A DNA stretch of 64,000 bases from NCBI RefSeq assembly GCF_000744835.1, contig NZ_JQMS01000001.1, positions 992,001 through 1,056,000 on the forward strand, read 5' to 3'. The translations under genes were made by a program, and so were the position numbers. The DNA is from Flavobacterium sp. 83. Lineage in GTDB: Bacteria; Bacteroidota; Bacteroidia; Flavobacteriales; Flavobacteriaceae. This document shows positions 25,333-35,465 of the stretch, one piece after another; position 1 is the stretch's first letter; every line of letters starts with the position of its first letter. The notes under the pieces were generated by a model. That model was not told the origin of the DNA, made no database searches, and worked only from the letters and a program-made list of their open reading frames with translations.

Positions 25333-26467
25333 AATTGCCCACGTTCTCCATTCTGTAGGAGGTGTTGATGTTTCCTTGCGACTCATTCTTGAAAACAGCA
25401 ATCCATCACAATTTGAAAATATAGTAATCCATGGAATTGTTGACACAACGGAAAGCTTTTATGATAAAAATAAAGTCATTATCAAGGAGTTTAAATTACC
25501 AATATCCAGAGAAATAACATTTTTAAATGATCTTATTTCAATAATAAAAACATACCAAATACTAAAAAATGAAAAACCGGATGTAATTCACTGCCACAGT
25601 GCAAAAGGAGGTGTAATTGGTAGGATAGTTGCAATTTTAACAGGAACTCCGGTTCTGTATACTCCGCAGGCATTCTCTTATTTAAGTACAGATGATACCT
25701 TTAAAAGATCAGTTTTTCTGTTTATTGAAAAATTATTGTCCAAAGGCAACGTAACTCTTTTAGCTTGTTCCAAGTCTGAAATGAAGCGAGCAATTGAAGA
25801 AGTAGGATTTAAAGAAGAAAACGTATTGCTTTTCAATAATGCAATAAGACCTATTGATAAAATCGATTCACTATCCATAAAAAAAACGTGGCCTGATAAT
25901 TATATTTGTACCGTTGGGCGTCCGTCTTATCAAAAAAATATTGAATTCATGATAAGAGTTCTATACGAAATAAAGAAAACTACAAATATTCATTTAGTTA
26001 TAATGGGAGTAGGCCCAGTTTCGGATAATTTGGATTCTGTTAAAAATCTTATAATCGAGCTTGATATGTCAACTGATATCACCCTTTTAAACTGGACAAA
26101 GAGAACCGATGTTTTTAATATCATTAATGATGCAAAATTTTATATTTCAACTGCGCGATATGAAGGATTGCCTTACTCTATAATCGAAAGCATGACATTA
26201 GGAACTCCGTGCATAGTTTCGGATTGCGATGGCAATAGAGATTTGATAACAAATAATTTTAATGGCTATTTAGTTAAAGAAAATGATATAGCAGATTTTT
26301 CGGCAAAATGTATTAAATTATTGAACGAAGAGGAATTACATGCAACATTTTCAAAAAACGCCAAAAATTCATTCGAACAAGATTATAATATTTTAAAAAA
26401 AATCGTGGATCTGGAAACTATTTATCTAAAACAATCAAATTTAAAATATAAAAAGTCGCATAAATAG
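25319..26467 (+). CDS. Family 4-type (GT-B) glycosyltransferase
   Basis: The 382-residue product has a GT-B layout. The N-terminal domain begins [17 protein letters not shown] and contains [19 protein letters not shown]. The C-terminal donor domain has [10 protein letters not shown] and the E-x7-E motif region [24 protein letters not shown]. It is a cytoplasmic retaining sugar transferase acting on the growing lipid-linked glycan. It overlaps the upstream gene by 14 bp and is followed at 28 bp by the UDP-glucuronate decarboxylase gene. Confidence 0.88.
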   Translation: MKKIKIAHVLHSVGGVDVSLRLILENSNPSQFENIVIHGIVDTTESFYDKNKVIIKEFKLPISREITFLNDLISIIKTYQILKNEKPDVIHCHSAKGGVIGRIVAILTGTPVLYTPQAFSYLSTDDTFKRSVFLFIEKLLSKGNVTLLACSKSEMKRAIEEVGFKEENVLLFNNAIRPIDKIDSLSIKKTWPDNYICTVGRPSYQKNIEFMIRVLYEIKKTTNIHLVIMGVGPVSDNLDSVKNLIIELDMSTDITLLNWTKRTDVFNIINDAKFYISTARYEGLPYSIIESMTLGTPCIVSDCDGNRDLITNNFNGYLVKENDIADFSAKCIKLLNEEELHATFSKNAKNSFEQDYNILKKIVDLETIYLKQSNLKYKKSHK

Positions 26468-26495
26468 TCTTATTTTGCCCAAACAAACAACGTTT

Positions 26496-27479
26496 ATGAA
26501 AAGAATACTTATCACTGGTGCTGCTGGATTTTTAGGATCACATCTTTGTGACCGTTTTATTAAAGAAGGCTATTTTGTTATAGGAATGGATAATCTTATC
26601 ACTGGAGATTTAAAAAACATAGAACATTTATTCAAATTGGAAAATTTTGAATTTTATCATCATGATATCACCAAATTTGTTCATGTTCCAGGTCAATTAG
26701 ATTATATTTTGCATTTTGCTTCGCCTGCAAGTCCAATAGATTATTTGAAAATCCCAATACAAACATTAAAAGTAGGGTCACTTGGGACACACAACCTTTT
26801 AGGTTTGGCGCGAGTAAAAAAAGCCAGAATTCTTATTGCATCCACTTCTGAAGTCTATGGAGATCCATTGGTACACCCACAAACTGAAGAATATTACGGA
26901 AATGTAAATACAATAGGCCCAAGAGGTGTTTATGACGAAGCCAAACGTTTTCAGGAATCCATCACTATGGCGTATCATACTTTTCATGGTGTAGAAACCA
27001 GAATTGTTAGAATTTTCAATACGTACGGTCCACGAATGAGACTCAATGACGGTCGCGTTATTCCAGCATTTATAGGTCAGGCGCTTCGTGGTGAAGACCT
27101 AACTATTTTTGGTGACGGTATGCAAACACGTTCTTTTTGTTATGTAGATGATCAGGTGGAAGGTATTTTCAGATTATTGCATTCTGATTATGTTTTACCG
27201 GTAAATATTGGGAATCCGGATGAAATCACCATTAAAGATTTTGCTGAAGAAATCATAAAACTGACAGGAACCAATCAGAAAGTGGTTTATTTCCCTTTAC
27301 CAATAAATGATCCCTTGCAACGTCAGCCAGATACTACAAAAGCAAAAAAATTGCTGGGTTGGGAAGCTAAAGTAAATCGTGCCGAAGGAATGAAAATCAC
27401 TTACGACTATTTTAAATCATTATCTAAAGAAGAACTTTCTAAAGAAGAACATAAAGATTTTTCGGGTTATATAAAGTAG
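26496..27479 (+). CDS. UDP-glucuronate decarboxylase (UDP-xylose synthase type)
   Basis: The 327-residue SDR-family protein has the NAD-binding [14 protein letters not shown], the NSxxVYGDP-like [16 protein letters not shown], the catalytic YDEAKRFQE (YxxxK) and [18 protein letters not shown], the pattern of UDP-glucuronic acid decarboxylases that make UDP-xylose. The ATG at 26496 is preferred; a TTG at 26475 would add seven residues. The gene implies that the polysaccharide contains a pentose or a derivative. Substrate assignment is by close motif resemblance; related epimerases are the alternative. Confidence 0.85.
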   Translation: MKRILITGAAGFLGSHLCDRFIKEGYFVIGMDNLITGDLKNIEHLFKLENFEFYHHDITKFVHVPGQLDYILHFASPASPIDYLKIPIQTLKVGSLGTHNLLGLARVKKARILIASTSEVYGDPLVHPQTEEYYGNVNTIGPRGVYDEAKRFQESITMAYHTFHGVETRIVRIFNTYGPRMRLNDGRVIPAFIGQALRGEDLTIFGDGMQTRSFCYVDDQVEGIFRLLHSDYVLPVNIGNPDEITIKDFAEEIIKLTGTNQKVVYFPLPINDPLQRQPDTTKAKKLLGWEAKVNRAEGMKITYDYFKSLSKEELSKEEHKDFSGYIK

Positions 27480-27797
27480 AGAAATTTTCCTTTTCGTTTT
27501 TTATGTTCGTATTACAGGATTAATAGCTATAAATTCTATATTTTTCTTATAAAGAGCATAAAGATTAATGGATTAGGAATTAATTTGGGGTTTATAAGGG
27601 ATTGTATAGTTTTAATATACTTTCAATTTAATAAAGAATAAAAAAATAGTAACACATTTACTGCAATAGATTTTGTACGGCTATTGAGTAGTTAAAAACA
27701 AACCTACAGTAAGAACAATAAAGTAAATTTTATCCGTTTTGTCTGTTTGTTATTTTTTTCAATTACAAGCGGCTAACCAAAAGTAAAAACAGATGAT
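27480..27797. other. 318-bp intergenic stretch without a visible gene
   Basis: The stretch is AT-rich with no open frame of note and no clear hairpin. It should hold the promoter of the 27798 gene, but no full TAnnTTTG at a sensible distance was found. Confidence 0.5.
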
Positions 27798-29291
27798 ATG
27801 TTGGATAGCCAAAGTAAACCAATTAGAAATGATGAATATTACCTGCGACTATTTCAATTTAATAGTGATAGTAATTTTTTTAAAAAGACCGATAGAAAAC
27901 CAAACTGGTTATATTCGTTAATTATGACGGCATCTCAAACAGGAAGATATTCAAAATACATAAGGCCTATTAGTGTTTTAATTGATTTGATCGTTATTTC
28001 AATATTAGGCTTATTCTTTCTTGAAGACCTCAATTTAAATATTGAGCATTATCTTATTTATCAAACAATTGGATGGACTACAGCTGCTTTTTCAATCAAG
28101 TTTTACGATGTTTATCGCTTTACAAAACCAATTGAAATTATTTCGAAAATAGTCAAACAGGGGATTTTATTTCTTTTAATAATCATTGCTTTTTTTCCGT
28201 TTTCAAAACATGTTGTTTTTAACGCAACAGTGATTGCTCTTTTTATTTCAGCAGTAATAGTATTGATTACTGTTTCGAAATTTTTATTGTTTTATTATTT
28301 AAAGGAATACAGAATAATAACGGGAAGCAATTATCGAAGTGCTGTAATCATTGGTTATACTCCCGAAGCAATTCGATTAAAAGATCTTTTCGAAACAAGA
28401 AATGATTATGGTTATCGTTTTTTGGGATATTTTTCAGATAAGAAATCAAATCAAAATATTAAAGGAAAATTGGCAGATTTGAAACCTTTTGTAATTGAAA
28501 ATTGTGTCGATGAAATTTATTGTTCATTGAATGAAATCTCCAATGAGCATTTGAAAGATTTAATAGATTTTGCTGATGAAAATAATAAAACAATAAAATT
28601 CATTCCTGATACTAAAGAAATTTTTTCAAAAAAATTAAAAATAGATTATTACGAATTTTTCCCTGTACTATCTTTAAAAAAAACAATTCTGCATGATCCA
28701 GCAATCAAAGTATTCAAAAGGACATTTGATATTGTTTTTGCTATTATAATTATTGTATTACTTCTATCTTGGTTGATTCCTTTATTAGCTATTTTAATAA
28801 AATTAGAATCTTCAGGCCCCGTTTTTTTTAAACAAGGAAGACCTGGAATTGATGAGAATGAATTTTATTGCTATAAACTTCGTTCTATGAGAATCAATAA
28901 AACAACTGAAATAGAAGCATCAAAAAATGATCCTCGTGTTACCAGAATAGGTAAATTTATGAGAAAGACAAGTTTAGACGAAATGCCTCAATTTATAAAT
29001 GTTTTACTTGGTGAAATGTCAGTTGTAGGTCCGAGGCCTCATCTCTGGGCACAAAATAAAGTCTATGGAAATAAAGTTAAAAAATATATGGTGCGTCATT
29101 CTGTTAAACCCGGAATTACAGGATTAGCTCAAGTGAGTGGTTTTCGAGGTGAAATAGAGACGGATAATGATATGATTAATAGAATAAAATTTGATATTTT
29201 TTATATTGAAAATTGGTCACTAATATTAGATTTAAAAATAATTTCTCAAACGGTAGTTAATATTTTCAAGGGAGAAGAAAAAGCATATTAA
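27798..29291 (+). CDS. Polyprenyl-phosphate sugar phosphotransferase (glycan initiation)
   Basis: The 497-residue protein has several N-terminal membrane helices (about 55-170), a central Rossmann-like domain (SAVIIGYTPEAIRLKDLF), and the bacterial sugar transferase domain: KRTFDIVFAI, KQGRPGIDENEFYCYKLRSMR, TSLDEMPQFINVLLGEMSVVGPRP, and GITGLAQVSGFRG. Such enzymes load the first sugar 1-phosphate on undecaprenyl phosphate. It should start the repeat unit built by the glycosyltransferases on both sides. The family is certain; the sugar is not. Confidence 0.92.
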   Translation: MLDSQSKPIRNDEYYLRLFQFNSDSNFFKKTDRKPNWLYSLIMTASQTGRYSKYIRPISVLIDLIVISILGLFFLEDLNLNIEHYLIYQTIGWTTAAFSIKFYDVYRFTKPIEIISKIVKQGILFLLIIIAFFPFSKHVVFNATVIALFISAVIVLITVSKFLLFYYLKEYRIITGSNYRSAVIIGYTPEAIRLKDLFETRNDYGYRFLGYFSDKKSNQNIKGKLADLKPFVIENCVDEIYCSLNEISNEHLKDLIDFADENNKTIKFIPDTKEIFSKKLKIDYYEFFPVLSLKKTILHDPAIKVFKRTFDIVFAIIIIVLLLSWLIPLLAILIKLESSGPVFFKQGRPGIDENEFYCYKLRSMRINKTTEIEASKNDPRVTRIGKFMRKTSLDEMPQFINVLLGEMSVVGPRPHLWAQNKVYGNKVKKYMVRHSVKPGITGLAQVSGFRGEIETDNDMINRIKFDIFYIENWSLILDLKIISQTVVNIFKGEEKAY

Positions 29292-29292
29292 A

Positions 29293-30075
29293 ATGGAAAC
29301 ACCATTAGTCTCAATTATAACCCCTTCTTTTAACTCTGAAAAATTCATTGCTGAAACCATTCAATCTGTTCAGAATCAAACTTACAAAAACTGGGAACTT
29401 ATTATAGTAGATGATTGTTCATCAGATGCAACAGTATCTATTGTTACAAAAATGGCGCTTTTAGATAATCGAATCCAACTTTTTCAATCCAAAAAAAATT
29501 TAGGAACCGGTATTGCACGAAACACAGCAGTAACTAAATGTAAGGGAAAGTATATTTCTTTTTTGGATGCCGATGATTTGTGGAAATCACAAAAACTGGA
29601 GAGACAAATTGATTTTCTTAAAACCAATAATTTACCGTTTACCTTCTCTTTCTATGATTGTATCAATGAAGAGGGGAAATCATTAAATAGAACTGTGGAA
29701 GCACCGAGAAATCTTTCCTATCGGCAACTGTTTTTTTGCAATTATGTTGGGAATCTTACCGGCATTTATGATGTGGATTATTTTGGGAAAATTGCTATTT
29801 CTTCCATCCGTAAACGCCAGGATTGGATGCTATGGCTTACAATTCTAAAAAAAATAAAAACGGCACAACCTATTCCTGAAAGTCTTGCTTTTTATAGAAT
29901 CAGAGAAAATTCGATTTCAGCTTCTAAACTTGATTTATTGAAGCATAATTTTGCAGTTTATCGAACCTTTCACGGGTTTAATACAATTGTTTCAATATTG
30001 TGTATGGCAGGGTTTTTATTCACGCAATTAATCATTAAACGACTTTGTATTAAAAAAATTAAAGCATCGATTTAA
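29293..30075 (+). CDS. Family 2 glycosyltransferase
   Basis: The 260-residue GT-A protein has VSIITPSFNSEKFIAETIQS, IVDDCSSDAT, the DxD-type SFLDADDLWK and RQDWMLWLTILKK, close to the TuaG/WcaA style of GT2. It follows the initiating transferase by 1 bp, so it probably adds the second sugar. The C-terminus has a hydrophobic stretch (about 228-250), likely a membrane contact. Its last 17 bp overlap the convergent CapK-like gene. Confidence 0.87.
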   Translation: METPLVSIITPSFNSEKFIAETIQSVQNQTYKNWELIIVDDCSSDATVSIVTKMALLDNRIQLFQSKKNLGTGIARNTAVTKCKGKYISFLDADDLWKSQKLERQIDFLKTNNLPFTFSFYDCINEEGKSLNRTVEAPRNLSYRQLFFCNYVGNLTGIYDVDYFGKIAISSIRKRQDWMLWLTILKKIKTAQPIPESLAFYRIRENSISASKLDLLKHNFAVYRTFHGFNTIVSILCMAGFLFTQLIIKRLCIKKIKASI

Positions 30076-31366
30076 ACTGCTTTAATTTTCCACGATTGCT
30101 TCGTTCTAATGTTTCTTTTCTTGTAAATTTAAAGTTCAAATTGGGTTCCAGATACAAAGCAATTGCAGCTTCTATTTTTTTAATTTGTGCCGAATTTAAT
30201 TCATTTTCACTGACATATTCAATTTCAAAAGAATCAATCTTTGTTTGTTTAATAATAAACTCTTTTACGTTTCCATCGTCTTCGATAAAGCTTTTGGTGA
30301 CGTAATAAAACGTTAATCCAGGCGATTTTTTTCCGCTTGGTAAGAGTGCCACATCATTTGTTCTACCGATTAACTTCTTGAGAATGGGCTTTTTCAATGT
30401 GCTTTTTTCGTCCAAAATTCCAATATCACCAATATCATAGCGTATAAACGGATGCGCTTTATTGAATAAGGAAGTAATCACAATTCGGCCCGAAGTACCA
30501 TTTGGAACGGCTTGATTATTGTCATCCAAAATCTCAACAAATAACGTTTCTGAATTTAGCTGCCACTCGCCATTTGTGTTTTGAAAAGCGATTAAATCCA
30601 ATTCTGAAGCACCGTATTCATTGACAATTGGTATTCCAAATTGTTGTTCTAAAAGAATTTTATCATCCTCAAAAAGCATTTCTGAAGTTACCATACATAC
30701 TTTTAAAGTAGGACAAATGGCTGATAAAACAATATTTCTCTTCTGTAAAAATTTAGCAAACAAAACAATCGAACTCGTATATCCATTGATATAATCGAAT
30801 TTTTTATGCTGAAACTTCTTCAGAATTTTTTCTAATACCACATCCGATAAATCAAAAATAGAGAACCGAAACCGATGGCTCAATAAATCCTTGAAGCGTT
30901 CTTTTTTGTGTCCAATAAAATCCATCGGAATCCCATAAAAACGCGCTTGATAGGAACTATTGAAATCAATTCCATACCAACCAAAACGATAGATATTAGA
31001 AGCCCAAGTCAAAGCATGACTGTATTTGTCTTTGGCAAAAATAAACGGATCGCCACTGGAACCGGAGGTTTTATTGATGTAACTATTTTTTGGAGAATAC
31101 CCTTTTGAAAGTCTTTGCAGTAATGGTTTTTGTAAGTTTTTTTTATTCAAAATGGGTAAATCATCCCAATTGGAAGCATTTGAACCAATTAATTCTTTAT
31201 AGAAAGGATTGTTTTGCAAATGAAAATCAACAATTTCTAATTTTTTATTTTCAATAAAATCTTCGTGTTCTTTTTCAGATAAAGAAACAATTTTTTGCAA
31301 TTCGGCTTTAGCTTCCTTCATTGGGAAACCATTTATTTGCAGCGTTAAGTCGAAAAGTGGAAACAT
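30059..31366 (-). CDS. CapK / phenylacetate-CoA ligase-like adenylating enzyme
   Basis: The 435-residue protein is of the CapK/PaaK type within the adenylate-forming superfamily. Visible motifs are the phosphate loop NKTSGSSGDPFIFAKD, NEYGASELDLIAF, and HPFIRYDIGDIG, then the C-terminal domain. CapK-type proteins are common in capsule and LPS loci, where their substrate is unclear. It is the only minus-strand gene in this polysaccharide region, facing the GT2 gene with 17 bp overlap, and has its own -7 element. Codon and base use do not stand out. Confidence 0.82.
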   Translation of the reverse strand: MFPLFDLTLQINGFPMKEAKAELQKIVSLSEKEHEDFIENKKLEIVDFHLQNNPFYKELIGSNASNWDDLPILNKKNLQKPLLQRLSKGYSPKNSYINKTSGSSGDPFIFAKDKYSHALTWASNIYRFGWYGIDFNSSYQARFYGIPMDFIGHKKERFKDLLSHRFRFSIFDLSDVVLEKILKKFQHKKFDYINGYTSSIVLFAKFLQKRNIVLSAICPTLKVCMVTSEMLFEDDKILLEQQFGIPIVNEYGASELDLIAFQNTNGEWQLNSETLFVEILDDNNQAVPNGTSGRIVITSLFNKAHPFIRYDIGDIGILDEKSTLKKPILKKLIGRTNDVALLPSGKKSPGLTFYYVTKSFIEDDGNVKEFIIKQTKIDSFEIEYVSENELNSAQIKKIEAAIALYLEPNLNFKFTRKETLERSNRGKLKQFKSML

Positions 31367-31385
31367 TTTTAAGGGGATATTTCAT

Positions 31386-31393
31386 CAAAAATA
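31386..31393 (-). promoter_or_regulatory. -7 element of the CapK-like gene
   Basis: On the minus strand it reads TATTTTTG, a full TAnnTTTG match, 19 bp from the ATG at 31366. Confidence 0.55.
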
Positions 31394-31467
31394 ATATTTA
31401 CGTAGAACTAATGACCATGAACCAACAACTTTTTGAAAATTAATTATTTTTTAAGTTCAAAAGCAAT

Positions 31468-31475
31468 TATTTTTG
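31468..31475 (+). promoter_or_regulatory. -7 element of purD
   Basis: TATTTTTG, a full match, lies 24 bp before the purD ATG. A TTG at 31473 that opens a longer frame falls inside it, which rules out that start. Confidence 0.6.
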
Positions 31476-31499
31476 CGGTTTACAACTAATAACTACACC

Positions 31500-32774
31500 A
31501 TGACAATTTTACTACTAGGTTCAGGCGGAAGAGAGCATGCATTTGCATGGAAAATGATTCAAAGTCCGCTTTGCGACACACTTTTTGTAGCACCAGGAAA
31601 TGCAGGAACAGCAGCAATAGCTAACAATATTGATATAAGTCCAACTGATTTTGATGCTATAAAAGCTTTTGTTCTCCAGGAAAAAGTAGAAATGGTTGTT
31701 GTAGGACCAGAAGATCCATTAGTAAAAGGCATCTACGATTTCTTTTTAAATGATGCCGAGTTAAAACAGATTCCAGTTATTGGACCATCAAAAATTGGTG
31801 CCCAATTAGAAGGAAGTAAAGAATTTGCCAAAGAATTTTTGATTAAACATAATATCCCAACAGCTGCTTACGATAGTTTTACTGCCGAAACTGTTGAAAA
31901 AGGATGTGAATTTCTAGAAACACTGCAACCGCCTTATGTTTTGAAAGCAGACGGATTAGCAGCAGGTAAAGGTGTTTTGATTATTCACGATTTGGCGGAA
32001 GCCAAAGAAGAATTAAGAAACATGTTAGTACACCAAAAATTTGGTGATGCCAGTTCTAAAGTGGTGATCGAAGAATTCCTTGACGGTATAGAATTAAGTT
32101 GTTTTGTTCTTACGGATGGAAAAAGCTATAAAATTTTACCAACAGCCAAAGATTACAAACGCATTGGCGAAGGGGATACGGGATTAAATACAGGCGGAAT
32201 GGGAGCAGTTTCCCCAGTTCCGTATGTTGACGCCGTTTTGATGGAGAAAATCGAAACACGCATCGTAAAACCAACCATTGATGGTTTCCAGAAAGATGGA
32301 ATTCCGTACAAAGGATTTGTTTTTATAGGATTGATTAATGTGAATAATGAACCAATCGTAATTGAATACAATGTAAGAATGGGCGATCCAGAAACGGAAG
32401 TGGTTGTTCCAAGATTGAAAACGGATTTAGTCGAATTGTTTTTGGCTGTTGCCAATGAAAAACTCGATGAAATAACATTGGAAGTTGATGAAAGAAGTGC
32501 TACTACAATTATGGTAGTTTCTGGTGGTTATCCTGAAGATTTTGAAAAGGGAAAAATAATATCAGGATTAGATACTATTGAGGATTCGATTGTTTTTCAC
32601 GCAGGAACTAAACTAGATAATGGAAATGTAGTTTCAAATGGAGGAAGGGTTTTAACCGTAACTTCTTATGGTAATGATTTCGAAGAGGCCATAAAAAAAT
32701 CTTACCAAAACATAGATAAACTAAATTTTGATAAGATGTATTTTAGAAAAGATATTGGAAACGATTTAAAATAG
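31500..32774 (+). CDS. purD: Phosphoribosylamine-glycine ligase
   Basis: PurD (424 residues) joins phosphoribosylamine to glycine with ATP, the second step of de novo purine synthesis. The N-terminus ILLLGSGGREHAFAWK, the ATP-grasp segment YVLKADGLAAGKGVLI, the signature NTGGMGAVSPVPY, and EYNVRMGDPETEVV near the C-terminus are all present, and the length is normal. It starts its own transcript and is unlinked to other purine genes here. Confidence 0.96.
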   Translation: MTILLLGSGGREHAFAWKMIQSPLCDTLFVAPGNAGTAAIANNIDISPTDFDAIKAFVLQEKVEMVVVGPEDPLVKGIYDFFLNDAELKQIPVIGPSKIGAQLEGSKEFAKEFLIKHNIPTAAYDSFTAETVEKGCEFLETLQPPYVLKADGLAAGKGVLIIHDLAEAKEELRNMLVHQKFGDASSKVVIEEFLDGIELSCFVLTDGKSYKILPTAKDYKRIGEGDTGLNTGGMGAVSPVPYVDAVLMEKIETRIVKPTIDGFQKDGIPYKGFVFIGLINVNNEPIVIEYNVRMGDPETEVVVPRLKTDLVELFLAVANEKLDEITLEVDERSATTIMVVSGGYPEDFEKGKIISGLDTIEDSIVFHAGTKLDNGNVVSNGGRVLTVTSYGNDFEEAIKKSYQNIDKLNFDKMYFRKDIGNDLK

Positions 32775-32806
32775 TTTCTAATTATCGTTCACTTTTTTTT
32801 AAAATA

Positions 32807-33037
32807 TTATTTTAAGAAAGAGTGAGCGGTAGTATCTTGATTTTCTGTTCCGTTTGCGTCAAAAATTCTCAATTGTTTGATCCAATATACCATTGCAGAT
32901 GCACAAATAATCATGAAAATCCAGTTGATAGTATTAGCTGCAAACCATGACTTAAGCTCTAAAGAGCGTAAAAAGTCTAGAGGAGCAAATAAAATGTTTA
33001 CAAATAAGTATTGTATTCCTTCGAAAAATGCTTTCAT
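32807..33037 (-). CDS. DUF6341-like small membrane protein
   Basis: The 76-residue product has one or two hydrophobic stretches (about 5-20 and 33-52: NTINWIFMIICASAMVYWI) and a polar tail. Flavobacteria carry such a protein next to a DUF6427 gene and upp, as here; the DUF6341 name is from memory. Function unknown. It is divergent from the DUF6427-like gene at 33183. Confidence 0.7.
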   Translation of the reverse strand: MKAFFEGIQYLFVNILFAPLDFLRSLELKSWFAANTINWIFMIICASAMVYWIKQLRIFDANGTENQDTTAHSFLK

Positions 33038-33182
33038 AATGTATAAAATTAATTTTATTAGTTGTTTTTAAAAGGCTCTTAAATAGTAAAAGGTCTTATT
33101 TAGTAAGAATCTTTTTGAACTTGCAGGGTTTCCTTTTTAAACAAGTATTATATTTACAAACACAAAAGTATAAAATATCCTT

Positions 33183-34112
33183 ATGATAACAAGTGTTTTT
33201 AAAAAATCTACACCATTAAATTTTTCATTGGTCGTAATTTTAATGCTGGTTTTCTTTTTAATATACCAATTTCAGGATTTTTCCTGGACTGATTCCCTTT
33301 TTTTGATTTTAAAAAAAGTAGCATTGTTCTGTATTTTACTGGCTTCTGTTTTTATTACAAATTTTGTTGTAAAGAAAAACGGACTCAGTAAAGACAGTAC
33401 CTACACCGTTTTTTTCTATTTTTTATTGTTGCTATTTTTTCCTTCAGTTTTAAATAATATCAATTTAATTGTTTCAAATTTCTTTATACTATTAGCACTT
33501 CGCCGATTGATTTCATTACAATCTCTCAAAGCTTCCAAAGAAAAAATATTTGATGCCTCCTTATGGATTTTTTTAGCTTCGTTATTTCATTTTTGGAGTA
33601 TTATTTTTATAATATTGGTTTTCATATCAATAATCTTCCACGTTTCCAGAGATTATAGAAACTGGTTTTTGCCGTTTATTGCCTTTTTTACCACAGCAAT
33701 TATTTTCTTGTTATATGCTGCAATATTCAATGTGAACGTTATAGAATACATAACTACGAGTGTAAGGATGGATTTTAGGATTGATTATTTTACTAATAAT
33801 TATCAAAACGCCGCTTTTTCGATATATGCTACAATCGCTTTGTTTTTCGTTATTTCTATGTTTGCAACATTGTCAAGCAGGCCTCAGCTTTTACACGTTT
33901 CTTTCAAAAAAATTATCGCTTCATTCTTTATTGGGATAGTAATCTTCTTGATTTCATCTAATAAAAGTAATGACTTGTTAGTATTTACCTTTGCACCGTT
34001 AGCAATTATGGCGACAAGTCATATTGAAATTGTGCAGCTAAAACTGAAACAGGAAATCGTATTGTTTGTTTTTATTTTATGCAGTCTTTTTGCCTTTTTC
34101 TCACAACTATAA
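33183..34112 (+). CDS. DUF6427-like multi-pass membrane protein
   Basis: The 309-residue protein has about eight to nine hydrophobic segments, with short loops and no recognised catalytic motif. It resembles flavobacterial DUF6427 proteins that sit beside upp and a DUF6341 gene. Its last bases overlap the convergent upp gene by 6 bp. Its length and polytopic form might suit a lipid-linked sugar function, but nothing in the sequence shows that. Confidence 0.7.
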   Translation: MITSVFKKSTPLNFSLVVILMLVFFLIYQFQDFSWTDSLFLILKKVALFCILLASVFITNFVVKKNGLSKDSTYTVFFYFLLLLFFPSVLNNINLIVSNFFILLALRRLISLQSLKASKEKIFDASLWIFLASLFHFWSIIFIILVFISIIFHVSRDYRNWFLPFIAFFTTAIIFLLYAAIFNVNVIEYITTSVRMDFRIDYFTNNYQNAAFSIYATIALFFVISMFATLSSRPQLLHVSFKKIIASFFIGIVIFLISSNKSNDLLVFTFAPLAIMATSHIEIVQLKLKQEIVLFVFILCSLFAFFSQL

Positions 34113-34760
34113 TTTTTCCCCAAAAGCTAAATCTCCTGCATCGCCAAGCCCAGGAATAATGTAACTATGTTCATTAAGTTTTTCGTCTAATGCAGCAATC
34201 CAAAGATGACATGTATCGGGTAAATGCTGTTTAAGATGTTCAATTCCTTCTGGCGCAGCTATTACAACTGCAATGTGAATTTCCTTTGGAGTTCCTCTTT
34301 CCATTAATTTTTTAAAAACTGCAACAATCGATTGTCCGGTAGCAAGCATGGGATCAATTAACAGCACATTTTTGCCATTAATATCGGCAATTGCTTGGTA
34401 TTGAACCACAATTTCAAAATAATCATCAGTATTAGGATGGTGTCTGAAGGCCGAAATAAAACCGTTTTCGGCATTGTCATAATAATTCAAAAAACCCAAA
34501 TGCAAAGGCAATCCTGCACGTAAAATCGAGCACAAAACCAATTGATCTTCAATTTCGGTAGTTTTCTTGATGCCAAGTGGCGTTTGAATTTCGATGTTTT
34601 TATAGTGCAATTCTTTACTTAATTCATAAGCCATTATTTCACCAATACGTTCAATATTTCTTCTAAAACGCATGCTGTCGTTATGAACATTCACATTTCG
34701 AATTTGTCCTAAAAAATGGTTCAGAACACTATTGTTTTCTGATAAAATATGGATTTGCAT
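34107..34760 (-). CDS. upp: Uracil phosphoribosyltransferase
   Basis: This 217-residue PRTase salvages uracil to UMP. The PRPP-binding loop is LLIDPMLATGQSIVAVF, the uracil-binding C-terminal region is YIIPGLGDAGDLAFG, and the N-terminal ILRAGLPLHLGF is also conserved. The length is normal. It faces the DUF6427-like gene (6-bp overlap) and is divergent from the DUF4254 gene. Confidence 0.95.
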   Translation of the reverse strand: MQIHILSENNSVLNHFLGQIRNVNVHNDSMRFRRNIERIGEIMAYELSKELHYKNIEIQTPLGIKKTTEIEDQLVLCSILRAGLPLHLGFLNYYDNAENGFISAFRHHPNTDDYFEIVVQYQAIADINGKNVLLIDPMLATGQSIVAVFKKLMERGTPKEIHIAVVIAAPEGIEHLKQHLPDTCHLWIAALDEKLNEHSYIIPGLGDAGDLAFGEKL

Positions 34761-34819
34761 GGTTTTATTTTTGGAATTAAACTTCTAAAGTTTTTTTTAT
34801 CTATAAAAGTATAAAAAAG

Positions 34820-34827
34820 TATCTTTG
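34820..34827 (+). promoter_or_regulatory. -7 element of the DUF4254 gene
   Basis: TATCTTTG is a full TAnnTTTG match 20 bp before the ATG at 34847. Confidence 0.6.
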
Positions 34828-34846
34828 CCTTTTAATATATAAAGAT

Positions 34847-35452
34847 ATGTTTTCAAAATTAGCTTATTCAGTTTTCGAACAAAGTATTAAAGATTATCAT
34901 CAATTTGATAATGTAGATCAGCCTATAAATAATCCTTTCCCAAAGGATAAATTTGAACATTTATTGTATCATAAAAACTGGATTGATACGGTGCAATGGC
35001 ATTTTGAAGATATTATCCGAGATCCAAATATTGACCCGGTTGCAGCTTTGACTTTGAAGAGAAGAATCGATGCCTCTAATCAAGAACGCACGGATATGGT
35101 GGAATATATTGACAGTTATTTTCTTCAAAAATACAGCCATGTTGTAGTAAAAGACAACGCAAAAATTAACTCAGAAAGTCCTGCTTGGGCTTTTGACAGA
35201 CTGTCTATATTAGCCTTGAAAATTTATCACATGAAAGAAGAAGCCACTCGTGCTGAAGCTTCACAAGATCACAGAGATAAATGCCAGACAAAATTAAATA
35301 TTCTTTTAGAGCAAAGAACTGATTTGTCAACAGCAATTGGCGACTTGTTAAAAGACATTGAAAATGGAGATAAATTCATGAAAGTCTACAAGCAGATGAA
35401 AATGTACAATGATGATGATTTGAATCCTGTTTTGTACCAAAACAAGAAGTAA
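34847..35452 (+). CDS. DUF4254 protein
   Basis: The 201-residue protein is soluble and helical, with LYHKNWIDTVQWHFEDIIRDP and KRRIDASNQERTDMVE typical of DUF4254. In Bacteroidota the gene is paired with a heptosyltransferase-like GT9 gene, as here (13 bp downstream). The function is unknown; the partnership suggests a role with lipopolysaccharide core synthesis. Confidence 0.85.
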   Translation: MFSKLAYSVFEQSIKDYHQFDNVDQPINNPFPKDKFEHLLYHKNWIDTVQWHFEDIIRDPNIDPVAALTLKRRIDASNQERTDMVEYIDSYFLQKYSHVVVKDNAKINSESPAWAFDRLSILALKIYHMKEEATRAEASQDHRDKCQTKLNILLEQRTDLSTAIGDLLKDIENGDKFMKVYKQMKMYNDDDLNPVLYQNKK

Positions 35453-35465
35453 TTCTCTTTTTTAA